A DNA stretch of 64,000 nucleotides. It comes from Bacteroidota bacterium (lineage in GTDB: Bacteria; Bacteroidota; Bacteroidia; Bacteroidales; F082). The translations under genes were made by a program, and so were the position numbers. This document shows positions 48,561-58,268 of the stretch, piece after piece. Where the stretch lies: positions 8,159 through 72,158 of the forward strand of contig NYYH01000079.1 in NCBI GenBank assembly GCA_002686705.1. Reading direction: 5' to 3'. Under the pieces are notes generated by a model that was not told the origin of the DNA, made no database searches, and was given only the letters and a program-made list of their open reading frames with translations. Each line of letters starts with the position of its first letter. The stretch's first letter is position 1.

Positions 48561-49145
48561 ATGAAAAAATACATTCATATTGCTTTAAGCTTGTTAATAG
48601 CTTCTTTACTTACATTAACTGGCTGTGATTCAAATAGTTCTAAGTCTGAAAAGAAAGAAGGAGGTGTTAAAGCTGGAAATATTGCTGAAGCTGATAAGTC
48701 AAATCCAGAATTAACTATTTCACTTGATAATGCTGCTATACTTATGCAAAAGCATAATAGGTTAACTCAAAAGTGGTTTAACTACACCTACACTCGTGCC
48801 TGGATAGAAACTCTTCAAACTGAAGAGAATACATTCCTTTACTACCTTGGTGTTGAAGCCAGTCTTGAAGGTAAAAATAATGAAAAGGCATATAGTTGCT
48901 ATGCAGTTTATTCAGAACTAACGGTTAACAACAATGAATTATACTTTTATCCTAACGCATACCAGCAATCGTGTATGGGTAAATGCTGCTCAAGTTGCGA
49001 ACTGGAAATGTTTGAGGACAACGTTCAGGGTTGTATCTTTAAACCTTCGGCTAATGAATCTGAAGAATGTAAAGGCAGAGGAGGATGCGTTCATAACGAA
49101 TCAATTGTCCCAGATGAAGAACAGGCAAAGGATGATATGATTTGA
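48561..49145 (+). CDS. Cysteine-rich lipoprotein of unknown function
   Basis: From ATG 48561 the product is 195 residues with a lipoprotein signal (lipobox LTGC, Cys about 21) followed by a Ser/Lys-rich linker. The C-terminal part holds a dense set of Cys residues ('QSCMGKCCSSCELEM', 'VQGCIFK', 'EECKGRGGCVHN') that could form disulfides or bind metal in the periplasm. The family is not recognised. A start further upstream (48516) would add a non-signal-like stretch, and the promoter lies in it, so 48561 is chosen. Confidence 0.75.
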   Translation: MKKYIHIALSLLIASLLTLTGCDSNSSKSEKKEGGVKAGNIAEADKSNPELTISLDNAAILMQKHNRLTQKWFNYTYTRAWIETLQTEENTFLYYLGVEASLEGKNNEKAYSCYAVYSELTVNNNELYFYPNAYQQSCMGKCCSSCELEMFEDNVQGCIFKPSANESEECKGRGGCVHNESIVPDEEQAKDDMI

Positions 49146-49169
49146 CAAAACAGGATGTCAGAATTGATC

Positions 49170-50177
49170 TTAAATCGGATAATCCCTAATAATTTCTGTT
49201 GATTTCATTAATACATCAACATATTGAGCTCTGCGATAAGCAAATGGATCTTTAATATTTTTCTTTGACACATTCCCCCTGAATTCATCAAGAGTTTCAT
49301 ACTGCTTGTTAGCCATCCAAATCTCTATATCTTCAAGCATTTTTGTTATTTGCTTCGGTCCATGTTTGTATATTGTGCTTACAACTTCAACAACATTGGC
49401 TCCAGCTAGTATCATTTTTATAACATCTTCACCGGTATACACACCTCTGTTAGCACAAATATCAGCATTAATATTATCATATAATAATCCTACGTAACGA
49501 AGTGGTAATCGACTATCATATTCTGAACTGAGATTGTATGGAGAGCCTAGTTTTTCAAGATAAATATTTATATCTGGATGAAAAAGTCTGTTAAAAAGGA
49601 CAAAACCATCAACTCCTTTACGATCCATTTCATTAAACGTATATAGTGGGTTTGTGTAAAATGGACTCAATTTAATACTTACCGGGATGCTAACAGCTTT
49701 CTTTACGATTTCAATAATATCAAGTTCAGCGTTAATTATTGACCGGCCCTCCATTTCAAAGTCCTTTGGGTTATTATAAAAATTCAATTCCAAAGCATCA
49801 GCACCAGCATCTTGAAGTTTTTTAGCATATACTTCCCAAGTGTCATCATAAATGGCATTTAAACTTGCTATTAAAGGAATGCTCATAGCCTTCTTAACTT
49901 CTGCAAAACGCAATAAAAAATCATCAGGGCCTGAATCAAAAGTATCACTTATACCTGAAGACATTTCCGCATGACGCTCATTAATGCCATCCATTGTTTG
50001 ATTCATTTCCAGATTTTCAAGGTGTATTTGTTCTTCGAATAACGATTTATAAACAATTGCAGCTGCGCCCGCCTCCTCTAGTTTCTTTATTGTTTCCAAA
50101 TCAGTTACGAGATTACTTGCACCGACGATTATGGGATTTTTTAACTCTAACCCTAAGTATTTTGTTGATAGGTTCAT
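49170..50177 (-). CDS. Dihydroorotate dehydrogenase-like protein
   Basis: The 335-residue protein has the FMN-binding TIM barrel of dihydroorotate dehydrogenases: N-terminal 'STKYLGLELKNPIIVGASNL', 'ALELNFYNNP', 'PVSIKLSPFYTNP' and late 'ANRGVYTGEDVIKMILAGA'. It lacks the fuller set of class 1A/1B substrate residues and belongs to the 'dihydroorotate dehydrogenase-like' group often encoded near PFOR or amidohydrolase genes. A redox role on a dihydropyrimidine or similar compound is possible but unproven. It is divergent from nifJ. Confidence 0.82.
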   Translation of the reverse strand: MNLSTKYLGLELKNPIIVGASNLVTDLETIKKLEEAGAAAIVYKSLFEEQIHLENLEMNQTMDGINERHAEMSSGISDTFDSGPDDFLLRFAEVKKAMSIPLIASLNAIYDDTWEVYAKKLQDAGADALELNFYNNPKDFEMEGRSIINAELDIIEIVKKAVSIPVSIKLSPFYTNPLYTFNEMDRKGVDGFVLFNRLFHPDINIYLEKLGSPYNLSSEYDSRLPLRYVGLLYDNINADICANRGVYTGEDVIKMILAGANVVEVVSTIYKHGPKQITKMLEDIEIWMANKQYETLDEFRGNVSKKNIKDPFAYRRAQYVDVLMKSTEIIRDYPI

Positions 50178-50346
50178 ATAATCATAAATTTATGGGTAAA
50201 ATTTTATTGGCTGTAAAATTACGATATTTTTATTTTCATTTCAAATATATTGGAACTACAATCTAAATTGATTTTAAATTGTAACATAACCCAAAACAAA
50301 TTAGCTTATTTAGGTAGCAAAATGTACTGAATTGAGTAATTTCGCC

Positions 50347-50369
50347 AAAATTTCCAAACTGGAAATTTT
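50347..50369. promoter_or_regulatory. Inverted repeat upstream of pyruvate:ferredoxin oxidoreductase
   Basis: AAAATTTCC (50347-50355) and GGAAATTTT (50361-50369) form a perfect 9-5-9 inverted repeat 24 bases before the nifJ ATG. It may be an operator or an mRNA 5' hairpin. Confidence 0.4.
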
Positions 50370-50392
50370 AATACTTTCTAAATTTTAAAATT

Positions 50393-53300
50393 ATGAACAG
50401 AAAGAAAAAATTTATTACTTGTGAGGGTAACTATGCTGCCTCACATATCGCATATATGTTTAGCGAAGTTGCTGCTATTTATCCCATAACTCCCTCATCA
50501 GATATGGCGGAGTACATCGACCTCTGGTCGGCTAATGACAGAAAAAACATTTTTGGCGAAACTGTAAAAGTTACAGAAATGCAATCAGAAAGTGGTGCAT
50601 CAGGTGCAGTACACGGAGCGTTACAAGCCGGTGCTTTAACAAGCACATTTACAGCCTCACAGGGACTACTACTGATGATACCGAACATGTATAAAATATC
50701 TGGGGAATTACTGCCGGCAGTATTTCATGTTAGTGCGAGGAGTCTTGCTGCTCAGGCGCTTTCAATATTTGGTGACCATAGCGATGTTATGAGTGTTCGT
50801 CAGACAGGTTTTGCCATGCTTGCAACAAGCAGTGCACAAGAGATTATGGATATCGCCGGTATTGCTCACCTGGCAGCAATAAAATCAAGAATTCCTTTTC
50901 TCCATTTCTTTGATGGCTTTAGAACCTCTCATGAGTTATTGAAAGTTGAAGCAATGGATCAGGATAATCTAGCAAAATTAATCGATTATGATTCGCTTCA
51001 AAAATATAGGCTAAATGCACTTAATCCTGAACATCCTGTTACGAGAGGAACCGCTCAAAATCCTGATATTTACTTCCAGTCGAGAGAGGCCTCATCTAAG
51101 TTTTATGATGCTATCCCTGATATGGTTGAAGATTACATGCAGGAAATTAAAAAGATTACAGGCCGTGAATATCACCCATTTACATATTATGGTGCCAAAG
51201 ATGCAGAAAACATAATAGTTGCTATAGGTTCTGTTACTGATGTTATCAAAGAGGTAATTGATTTTAAGAATGCAGCTGGTGAAAAACTTGGATTGATTAC
51301 TGTACATCTGTACAGACCGTTTTCAGAAAAGTACTTCATGAAAGTTTTTCCGAAAACTGTGAAAAGAATAGCGGTGCTGGATAGAACAAAGGAAATTGGA
51401 GCCAATGGAGAACCTCTATATCTTGATGTCCGGGATTTATTTTATGGCAAAGAACATACCCCAATGATTGTTGGAGGTCGTTACGGGTTAAGTTCAAAAG
51501 ACACCACTCCTTCAATGATCATTTCAGTATTTGACAACCTAACATCTGAAAATCCTAAAAATGGTTTTACAATAGGTATAGTTGATGATGTTAAACACAC
51601 TTCTCTACCGTTATTACCTGAAATAAGTATTACTCCCAAAGGTACACACGAAGCCAAGTTTTATGGATTAGGTGCCGATGGAACAGTTGGTGCTAATAAA
51701 AATTCGATTAAAATTATTGGTGACTCAACCGACAAATATTGCCAGGCATATTTTTCATACGATTCTAAAAAATCAGGTGGTATAACTGTTTCACATCTTA
51801 GATTTGGTGATACCCCAATACGTTCTCATTATTTAGTTGGAACTCCTGATTTTGTTGCATGCCACGTTCCTGCATATCTTGAAAAGTACGATATGCTCAA
51901 AGGCCTTAAAAAAGGTGGCACATTCCTTCTAAACAGTATTTGGGATATAGAAGAAACAAAGAACAGACTTCCCGATGACATGAAAAAATATCTTGCAGAG
52001 AATGATATTTCAATGTACATTATCAATGCAACAAAGATTGCTCAGAAAATTGGTCTTGGAAACCGGACTAACACAATTATGCAATCGGCTTTCTTTAAAG
52101 TTGCCAATGTAATCCCTTATAAAGCTGCAGTAAATGAAATGAAGACGGCTATCATGAAAACTTATGGCAATAAAGGGGAAGAAATTGTTAATATGAACTA
52201 TGCTGCTGTTGACCAAGGTGGGGATGTGAAAAAAGTCGATATTCCAGTCGATTGGAAAGATATTGTTATTAAACCTAAAGAAGAAAATATTAAACTCCCC
52301 AACTTCATCAAAAATGTTGTGGATCCAATTAACCTTCAAAAAGGCGATGCCTTGCCAGTAAGTACATTTAACGGACGTGAAGATGGTACATTCCCTGCAG
52401 GAACTACTGCTTTTGAAAAACGCGGTATTGCTACTAATGTTCCTGAATGGTTAGAAGAAAATTGTATACAATGTAACCAATGTGCTTATGTATGTCCTCA
52501 TGCTGCAATACGTCCGTTCTTATTAACAGATAAAGAGGCTGCAGATGCTCCTGATAATACAAATATAATTCAAGGTGCAGGTCCAATTAAAGCTTTTAAA
52601 TATAGAATTCAAGTAAGTGTGCTAGACTGTACCGGTTGTGGTATTTGTGTTGAAGTTTGTCCATCTAAAGTAAAATCACTCGCTATGGAACCAATTGGTA
52701 CACAGCTTGATGAAATTGATAGGTGGAATTATATGCACGATAAAGTTGGTTACAAAGAAGATGCTGTACCAAAAGATAAAAGCGTTAAAAATAGCCAGTT
52801 TGCCCAACCCTTATTCGAATTTTCAGGTGCATGTGCTGGTTGTGGTGAAACACCATATATTAAAACTATCACTCAACTGTTTGGTGAGAGAATGATGGTA
52901 GCGAACGCTACTGGATGCTCATCAATTTATGGAGGCTCTGCTCCTTCAACACCATATTGTAAACATGAGAAATCAGGTAAAGGACCTGCATGGGCGAATT
53001 CATTGTTTGAAGATAATGCTGAATTCGGCTACGGAATGGCTGTAGGGGTTGAGAAATTAAGAGATCGGCTTGCTATCAAAATGACAGATGCCATCGCTAA
53101 TGGATTTTCAGATGAGTCGAAAGAAGCTATGAAAGAATGGATGGATAATAAAGACAATTCAAACTTATCAGTAACAGCTTCCAAGAATCTGATCCCTTTA
53201 CTTGAAAAAGAAAATAACCCTCTTGCAAAAGAGATTCTTGATCTTGAGCAATATATGATTAAGAAATCGCAGTGGATTTTTGGTGGCGACGGTTGGGCTT

Positions 53301-53926
53301 ACGATATTGGTTTTGGAGGATTAGACCATGTTCTTGCTTCTGGTGAGGATGTAAATGTTCTTGTAATGGATACTGAGGTTTATTCAAACACTGGTGGGCA
53401 AGCTTCAAAAGCAACTCCTACTGGTTCTGTAGCCAAATTTGCAGCTTCCGGTAAAAAAACCAGGAAAAAAGATCTAGGTGCCATGGTGATGACATATGGT
53501 TATGTTTATGTTGCACAAATTGCAATGGGAGCTAGCCAATCACAAGCATTTAAAGCAATTAAGGAAGCTGAAGCATATCCAGGTCCATCACTCGTTATAG
53601 CTTATTCTCCTTGTATTGCACATGGAATTAAAGGAGGTATGAGTGGAGTAATGTCAGAAGAAAAGTTTGCTGTGGAAGCAGGTTACTGGCATACTTACAG
53701 ATATAACCCAATGCTTGAGAATGAAAATAAAAATCCATTTACACTAGACTCCAAGGAGCCCGATTGGGAAAAATACCAGCAATTCCTTAACAATGAGGTT
53801 AGATACGCTTCATTGAAAAAATCATTTCCTGAAGAAGCCCGTATTCTGTTTAAACAGAATGAAGAAGATGCTAAATGGAAATATAGAAATTACTTAAGAC
53901 AGGCGAATATGGATTTCTCAGAATAA
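50393..53926 (+). CDS. nifJ: Pyruvate:ferredoxin (flavodoxin) oxidoreductase
   Basis: The 1177-residue protein is a full-length single-chain PFOR. Domain I begins 'TCEGNYAASHIAYMFSEVAA' with 'YPITPSSDMAE'. A ferredoxin-like domain has two CxxCxxCxxxCP clusters ('CIQCNQCAYVCPH', 'CTGCGICVEVCPS'). The TPP domain has 'CAGCGETPYIK' and the 'GGDGWAYDIGFGGLDH' motif, with 'DTEVYSNTGGQASKAT'. It oxidises pyruvate to acetyl-CoA and CO2 and reduces ferredoxin, the main pyruvate step in anaerobic Bacteroidota. It is monocistronic with a strong terminator at 53942. Confidence 0.97.
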   Translation: MNRKKKFITCEGNYAASHIAYMFSEVAAIYPITPSSDMAEYIDLWSANDRKNIFGETVKVTEMQSESGASGAVHGALQAGALTSTFTASQGLLLMIPNMYKISGELLPAVFHVSARSLAAQALSIFGDHSDVMSVRQTGFAMLATSSAQEIMDIAGIAHLAAIKSRIPFLHFFDGFRTSHELLKVEAMDQDNLAKLIDYDSLQKYRLNALNPEHPVTRGTAQNPDIYFQSREASSKFYDAIPDMVEDYMQEIKKITGREYHPFTYYGAKDAENIIVAIGSVTDVIKEVIDFKNAAGEKLGLITVHLYRPFSEKYFMKVFPKTVKRIAVLDRTKEIGANGEPLYLDVRDLFYGKEHTPMIVGGRYGLSSKDTTPSMIISVFDNLTSENPKNGFTIGIVDDVKHTSLPLLPEISITPKGTHEAKFYGLGADGTVGANKNSIKIIGDSTDKYCQAYFSYDSKKSGGITVSHLRFGDTPIRSHYLVGTPDFVACHVPAYLEKYDMLKGLKKGGTFLLNSIWDIEETKNRLPDDMKKYLAENDISMYIINATKIAQKIGLGNRTNTIMQSAFFKVANVIPYKAAVNEMKTAIMKTYGNKGEEIVNMNYAAVDQGGDVKKVDIPVDWKDIVIKPKEENIKLPNFIKNVVDPINLQKGDALPVSTFNGREDGTFPAGTTAFEKRGIATNVPEWLEENCIQCNQCAYVCPHAAIRPFLLTDKEAADAPDNTNIIQGAGPIKAFKYRIQVSVLDCTGCGICVEVCPSKVKSLAMEPIGTQLDEIDRWNYMHDKVGYKEDAVPKDKSVKNSQFAQPLFEFSGACAGCGETPYIKTITQLFGERMMVANATGCSSIYGGSAPSTPYCKHEKSGKGPAWANSLFEDNAEFGYGMAVGVEKLRDRLAIKMTDAIANGFSDESKEAMKEWMDNKDNSNLSVTASKNLIPLLEKENNPLAKEILDLEQYMIKKSQWIFGGDGWAYDIGFGGLDHVLASGEDVNVLVMDTEVYSNTGGQASKATPTGSVAKFAASGKKTRKKDLGAMVMTYGYVYVAQIAMGASQSQAFKAIKEAEAYPGPSLVIAYSPCIAHGIKGGMSGVMSEEKFAVEAGYWHTYRYNPMLENENKNPFTLDSKEPDWEKYQQFLNNEVRYASLKKSFPEEARILFKQNEEDAKWKYRNYLRQANMDFSE

Positions 53927-53941
53927 TATTTGTTAACATCC

Positions 53942-53980
53942 AAAAAGAAGGATACTTTGAAAAAAGTGTCCTTCTTTTTT
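53942..53980 (+). terminator. Intrinsic terminator after nifJ
   Basis: AAAAAGAAGGA pairs with TCCTTCTTTTT and the stem continues through a G-T wobble to about 17 bp, with a GAAA loop and a T-tail, 15 bases after the nifJ stop. Confidence 0.85.
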
Positions 53981-54076
53981 CTGCTTAATTATTTCATAAA
54001 AACTTACACAACATCTTTTTGCAAAAACTAACTATTTTAGCCAAACATAAATGCCATGCTGAACTCAAAAATATTC

Positions 54077-54877
54077 ATGAAAAGCAAAATCAATTATTTC
54101 CTTATTGTAATTTTCCTAACTGGAATTATGTCTGGTTGCAATCCAGAAAAGAATGACTCTGTAAAAGCAAACAATGATTATCTTTTATTGTCAACATTAT
54201 TTCAGCAAAAAGCTGCAGAAAGAAGAGCATTATCTTACCAGGCATTTAATATCGCCAAATTAAGACTTGATAACGAATTGAGAAAAGCAGGGTTAACATT
54301 AACGCTGGCGGTTGTTGTAGATATTGATGAAACAGTTTTAGATAACAGCCCATTTGAAGCAAAAGGTATTATAGAGAATTCTGATTACCCTAAATACTGG
54401 GATGAGTGGTGTGCACTAGCAAGTGCCAGACCACTTGCAGGTTCAGTCGAATTTCTGAATTATGCCAAATCGAAAGGAGTGGTTGTATTTTATATAACAA
54501 ATAGGAAAATTAATCTTCTGGCTGTAACTTTAAAAAATCTCAAAGAAAAAGGATTCCCGTATGCCGACGAAGAACATGTGTTAATGAAAACAGACGATTC
54601 AAATAAGGATTCGCGTAGGGATATTGTTACGGCAAATCATCATATAGTATTCTTTATGGGTGATAATCTTGGTGATTTTATGCATGTTTTTGATAACAAA
54701 AAGATTGATGAACGATTTTCTTTAACCGATAAATATAAAAATGAATTTGGTAATAAATTTATTGTATTACCAAATCCAATGTATGGAAGTTGGGCAAATG
54801 AACTAATCAACAATAATTATAATCTTTCGAAAAAAGAAAAGATCGACCTTCTTAAAAAACAGCTAGTTGATTTTTAA
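54077..54877 (+). CDS. 5'-nucleotidase, lipoprotein e(P4) family (class C-like acid phosphatase)
   Basis: From ATG 54077 the product is 266 residues with a lipoprotein signal (lipobox MSGC). The HAD-type active site is 'VVVDIDETVLDNSPF' (DxDxT), followed by 'GVVVFYITNR' and 'FFMGDNLGDF' with the conserved acidic residues of motif IV. The Haemophilus e(P4) protein hydrolyses NMN and nucleotides at the outer membrane for NAD/nucleoside scavenging. An ATG seven codons upstream (54056) is possible but makes a poorer signal peptide. Confidence 0.9.
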   Translation: MKSKINYFLIVIFLTGIMSGCNPEKNDSVKANNDYLLLSTLFQQKAAERRALSYQAFNIAKLRLDNELRKAGLTLTLAVVVDIDETVLDNSPFEAKGIIENSDYPKYWDEWCALASARPLAGSVEFLNYAKSKGVVVFYITNRKINLLAVTLKNLKEKGFPYADEEHVLMKTDDSNKDSRRDIVTANHHIVFFMGDNLGDFMHVFDNKKIDERFSLTDKYKNEFGNKFIVLPNPMYGSWANELINNNYNLSKKEKIDLLKKQLVDF

Positions 54878-54919
54878 TCTATTTCGTTTTACTGAATCTT
54901 AGTGAATTGAAATAGATTA
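54875..54919. terminator. Hairpin spanning both stop codons of two convergent genes
   Basis: TAATCTATTTC (54875-54885) and GAAATAGATTA (54909-54919) form a perfect 11-bp stem. The left arm begins with the TAA of the phosphatase gene and the right arm ends in the TTA (TAA on the minus strand) of sppA. There is no clear T-run, so it is an atypical shared terminator or 3' stabiliser. Confidence 0.5.
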
Positions 54920-56695
54920 ATTCACATTCATAAAGAATGGCAATCTGGCTTGTACACCCTTCATATTTTTTAGACTTTGTATCTTTTGATAATAAGTATA
55001 ATATTCACCCAGTTCATACTTTACAATATTTTGCCTTGCTTGACCTGTTAACTCATCTATAAGTTGATCTAAGAATCCTTTTCTTTTGGGATAGGTAGAG
55101 ATGCGGTAGTTATCACCAAGTTCAGCTTTCTCAGCAGCATAGGCAATTGCATCATCAAGACCACCAAATTCGTCTATCAATCCTAATCCAAGTGCATCAA
55201 TACCAGCCCAAACACGGCCTTTAGCAATGCTATCAACATAGGATATATCAAGATGTCGGGTATTTGCAACTAATTCCGTAAAATCAGTATAAATCTTATT
55301 TACCATCTTATTGAGCTTAGTATGTTGGAAAGGACTAAGCGGTTTCATAACATCGATAAAATCCGAGTTGTCATTAGTCATAACATTATCCATATTAATG
55401 CCCAGTTTTTTGTTAAAAAAACCTTCAAAATTTGGAATAATCCCAAACACTCCAATTGAACCTGTAATTGTAGTGGGTTGAGCAAATATATAATCAGCAT
55501 TGGTAGAAATCCAATAACCACCTGATGCAGCAAGATTACCCATGGAAACGATAACCGGCATTTTCTTACCAGCAACCTCAACCTCATGCCTTATGATTTC
55601 TGATGCAAGTGCATCTCCCCCGGGTGAGTTAACTCGTAGTACAATTGCTTTTACATTTTTATCTTTACTTGCAGCACGAATAGCTTTTGCAATGGTTGCC
55701 GATCCCATATTTTGATCACCACTATTACCCTGAACAATAGCACCTTCTGCATAAACAATTGCTAGTTTATTTCTTTTCAGCCCCCTAGTTTCTTTTACTT
55801 TGGCTTTTGTATAATTACCAAAAGAAACAGAATTTATCTTATCGTCTTCTTTTTGGCCTGTTTTTTCTTTCAATATTCTAATTACTTCATCACGGTAAAC
55901 AGCACCATCAACAAATTTATGTTCAACAGCTTTTTCGGCAGTTGTGAGCTCAAGTTTATCAGCAATTTCATTAAGCTCATCAATACTTATTCCCCTGCTA
56001 TCTGAAATTGCTGCAATGAATTTTCCCCAAATCGAGTTAAGCAACACTTGCATTTGTTCACGATTTGCCTCACTTATATGATTACGCATTAATGGTTCAA
56101 CAGCACTTTTGTATTTATTATCAGGTCCCCTTACTATCTGCATTTCAATATCCAGCTTATCTAACAATCCTTTAAAAAACATAAGCTGTGCACTAAACCC
56201 TTTGAAGCGGAGCATGCCTTCTGCATTAAGATAAATTTCATCAGCAAGACTTGCCAGATAATATGCTTTTTGACTGTAACTATTTGCATAACTAACAATA
56301 AATTTTCCCGATTCTTTAAATTCCAGTAGTTTATTTCTAATCTCTTCAGATGTGGCAAGACCTGCGGGTAAAGTTTCCATATCAAGAAAAATACCATCAA
56401 TTCTTGAATCTTTTGAAGCTTTATCTATTGTGCGAAGAATATTGTACAAGCCAATTGGCTTATGCGTTTTCATTGTGGCAAAATCAAATCCCTCCATAGG
56501 ATTATCAGAAGATCTGTCTTTAATCTCCGTTTTCCATGTTATATGCAATACAGAATGATCTTTAACCCTGACTTCCTCATCGCCAGACATGGCTACTACT
56601 GAAGCGATCATTACTGCAAACATCAAGAAAATGACAATAAAGGTAAGTATTGTACCTACAAAAGAGGCAAACATAAATTTGAAAAACTGTTTCAT
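54917..56695 (-). CDS. sppA: Signal peptide peptidase SppA, 67-kDa type
   Basis: The 592-residue protein has an N-terminal transmembrane helix (about 10-35) and the duplicated SppA fold. The N-terminal half carries the Lys-bearing region, and the C-terminal half the nucleophile serine in 'GNLAASGGYWISTNA' with 'ITGSIGVFGIIPNFE'. It degrades cleaved signal peptides in the inner membrane, facing the periplasm. It converges with the e(P4) phosphatase gene. Confidence 0.95.
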   Translation of the reverse strand: MKQFFKFMFASFVGTILTFIVIFLMFAVMIASVVAMSGDEEVRVKDHSVLHITWKTEIKDRSSDNPMEGFDFATMKTHKPIGLYNILRTIDKASKDSRIDGIFLDMETLPAGLATSEEIRNKLLEFKESGKFIVSYANSYSQKAYYLASLADEIYLNAEGMLRFKGFSAQLMFFKGLLDKLDIEMQIVRGPDNKYKSAVEPLMRNHISEANREQMQVLLNSIWGKFIAAISDSRGISIDELNEIADKLELTTAEKAVEHKFVDGAVYRDEVIRILKEKTGQKEDDKINSVSFGNYTKAKVKETRGLKRNKLAIVYAEGAIVQGNSGDQNMGSATIAKAIRAASKDKNVKAIVLRVNSPGGDALASEIIRHEVEVAGKKMPVIVSMGNLAASGGYWISTNADYIFAQPTTITGSIGVFGIIPNFEGFFNKKLGINMDNVMTNDNSDFIDVMKPLSPFQHTKLNKMVNKIYTDFTELVANTRHLDISYVDSIAKGRVWAGIDALGLGLIDEFGGLDDAIAYAAEKAELGDNYRISTYPKRKGFLDQLIDELTGQARQNIVKYELGEYYTYYQKIQSLKNMKGVQARLPFFMNVN

Positions 56696-56802
56696 GACAA
56701 TTAATTTATATGATAATTCGAAAGTACAATATTAACAAATAACTGTGAATAAAAAAACTGAAAACTGGGATTATATCACGGTTTCATTTGGATATTTATA
56801 TT

Positions 56803-57552
56803 ATGCTAAAATTCCGAGTCGTGAATGCTAACATACTGATTCTTAATAAGAAATTATTACTCACCTTTGTGCTAATATTATTTAGTGTTGGTTCATACAC
56901 GTTCTCAGAGATCACAGCAACTTCTTTCCAAACAGAAAAAAGTACTGAATCCAATCTGGTATTTATGAAATCAACTAACTATAATTTTCCAATATATTAT
57001 TTAACACCTGCATCTTATTTAATTAAAAGTTCTGAAGAAATAGTTGAATTAAAGACACCTTCAGAGAGGATAATGGATAAGGGTAAAATAACATCAGGTA
57101 CTCTTGCAAATTTCTTAAAAAATAATAATCAAAATATTGATTTCTTATACATTCAAAATATCGCAGATTTATATCTGGAAGAGGCTAAACTGGAAGGAGT
57201 AAATCCTGATATAGCATTTGCACAGATGTGTTTAGAAACTGGTTTCCTTCGATTTGATGGGACAGTAGATAAACAGCAGAATAATTTTTGTGGACTTGGT
57301 GTTATTGGCAATGGCGTTAAAGGATTAGCGTTTAAAGATGCTCGTCAAGGCGTAAGGGCTCATATACAGCACATTAAGGCTTATGCTTCTACCAAGGATC
57401 TCAATAATAAACTTGTAGATGCCAGATTCAAATTTGTTAAAAGAGGCAGCGGAAAATATATTAGTGAGCTCACCGGAAAATGGGCAACAGATAGTCAATA
57501 TGATAAAAAAATCAGGAGCCTGCTGGATCGTTTATATAAGTATTCTCAATAA
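56803..57552 (+). CDS. Exported glucosaminidase-domain protein (peptidoglycan hydrolase)
   Basis: From ATG 56803 the product is 249 residues with an N-terminal hydrophobic segment (about 15-38). The C-terminal half is a glucosaminidase domain: 'IADLYLEEAKLEGVNPDIAF', catalytic Glu in 'AQMCLETGFLRF', 'NNFCGLGV' and 'VRAHIQHIKAYAS'. It would cleave the glycan strand of peptidoglycan at N-acetylglucosamine. TTG at 56788 also opens the frame; the ATG is preferred. A domain of about 90 residues precedes the catalytic part and is unassigned. Confidence 0.9.
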   Translation: MLKFRVVNANILILNKKLLLTFVLILFSVGSYTFSEITATSFQTEKSTESNLVFMKSTNYNFPIYYLTPASYLIKSSEEIVELKTPSERIMDKGKITSGTLANFLKNNNQNIDFLYIQNIADLYLEEAKLEGVNPDIAFAQMCLETGFLRFDGTVDKQQNNFCGLGVIGNGVKGLAFKDARQGVRAHIQHIKAYASTKDLNNKLVDARFKFVKRGSGKYISELTGKWATDSQYDKKIRSLLDRLYKYSQ

Positions 57553-57769
57553 GTCTAATCAAAAACTTTCAGCTTCATTTTTCCATAACAATGCACTTCT
57601 CAATACCCATACATTTATTTATTTGTTTCAAGCAAACTTGCAAATTAAGCAAGCTGTAAAACTTTTAATGCCTTTAAATACGATTTGTGATGTTTAATTT
57701 TCAACTGCATGACAATAGCATAGGCTAGATTTACTAATTTTGCTTTAACATAATAATAATTGAGATTAC

Positions 57770-58267
57770 GTGAAAAAGATATTTTTATTGTTAGGAAGTA
57801 ATATTGAACCAAGAGAGGAATATCTTAATAAAGCTGAGAGAAAAATTATCGAATCTGTTGGCACTATCATTCAACGATCCAAAATATATGAATCAGAACC
57901 AACAGGATTTAATTCAGATCAAAATTTTCTTAACCGCACATTAATAATTTCAAGCCTACTTTCTGTGGGAGACATTCTAAATGAAGTACATATTATTGAA
58001 AAGGAATTGGGTAGAAAGAGACCTACAGGAGGGTATACATCTCGTACAATCGATATCGACATTCTTTATTTTAATAGTGAAATAATCAAAACAAACATTC
58101 TAACCGTTCCTCACCCTAGATTACATGAACGTAATTTTACACTTATTCCCTTAGCTGAAATTGCTCCCGATTTTATACATCCTATCCTTAAATTAGATAG
58201 TAAAAAACTATTGGAAATTTGTCAAGATAGTTCTGAAGTTGCTGTTTTCAAAATGCCTAACTATTGA
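57770..58267 (+). CDS. folK: 2-amino-4-hydroxy-6-hydroxymethyldihydropteridine diphosphokinase
   Basis: The 165-residue protein has the HPPK signature 'LLLGSNIEPREEYL', 'YESEPTGFNSDQNFLNRTL', 'VHIIEKELGRKR' and 'TIDIDILYF', with the two Mg-binding Asp residues, and 'VPHPRLHERNFTLIPL'. It pyrophosphorylates the pterin alcohol in folate synthesis. The start codon is GTG (57770). A TAATTTTG element (57735-57742) lies 27 bases upstream. It is one base from the downstream deoxynucleoside kinase gene. Confidence 0.95.
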   Translation: MKKIFLLLGSNIEPREEYLNKAERKIIESVGTIIQRSKIYESEPTGFNSDQNFLNRTLIISSLLSVGDILNEVHIIEKELGRKRPTGGYTSRTIDIDILYFNSEIIKTNILTVPHPRLHERNFTLIPLAEIAPDFIHPILKLDSKKLLEICQDSSEVAVFKMPNY

Positions 58268-58268
58268 G

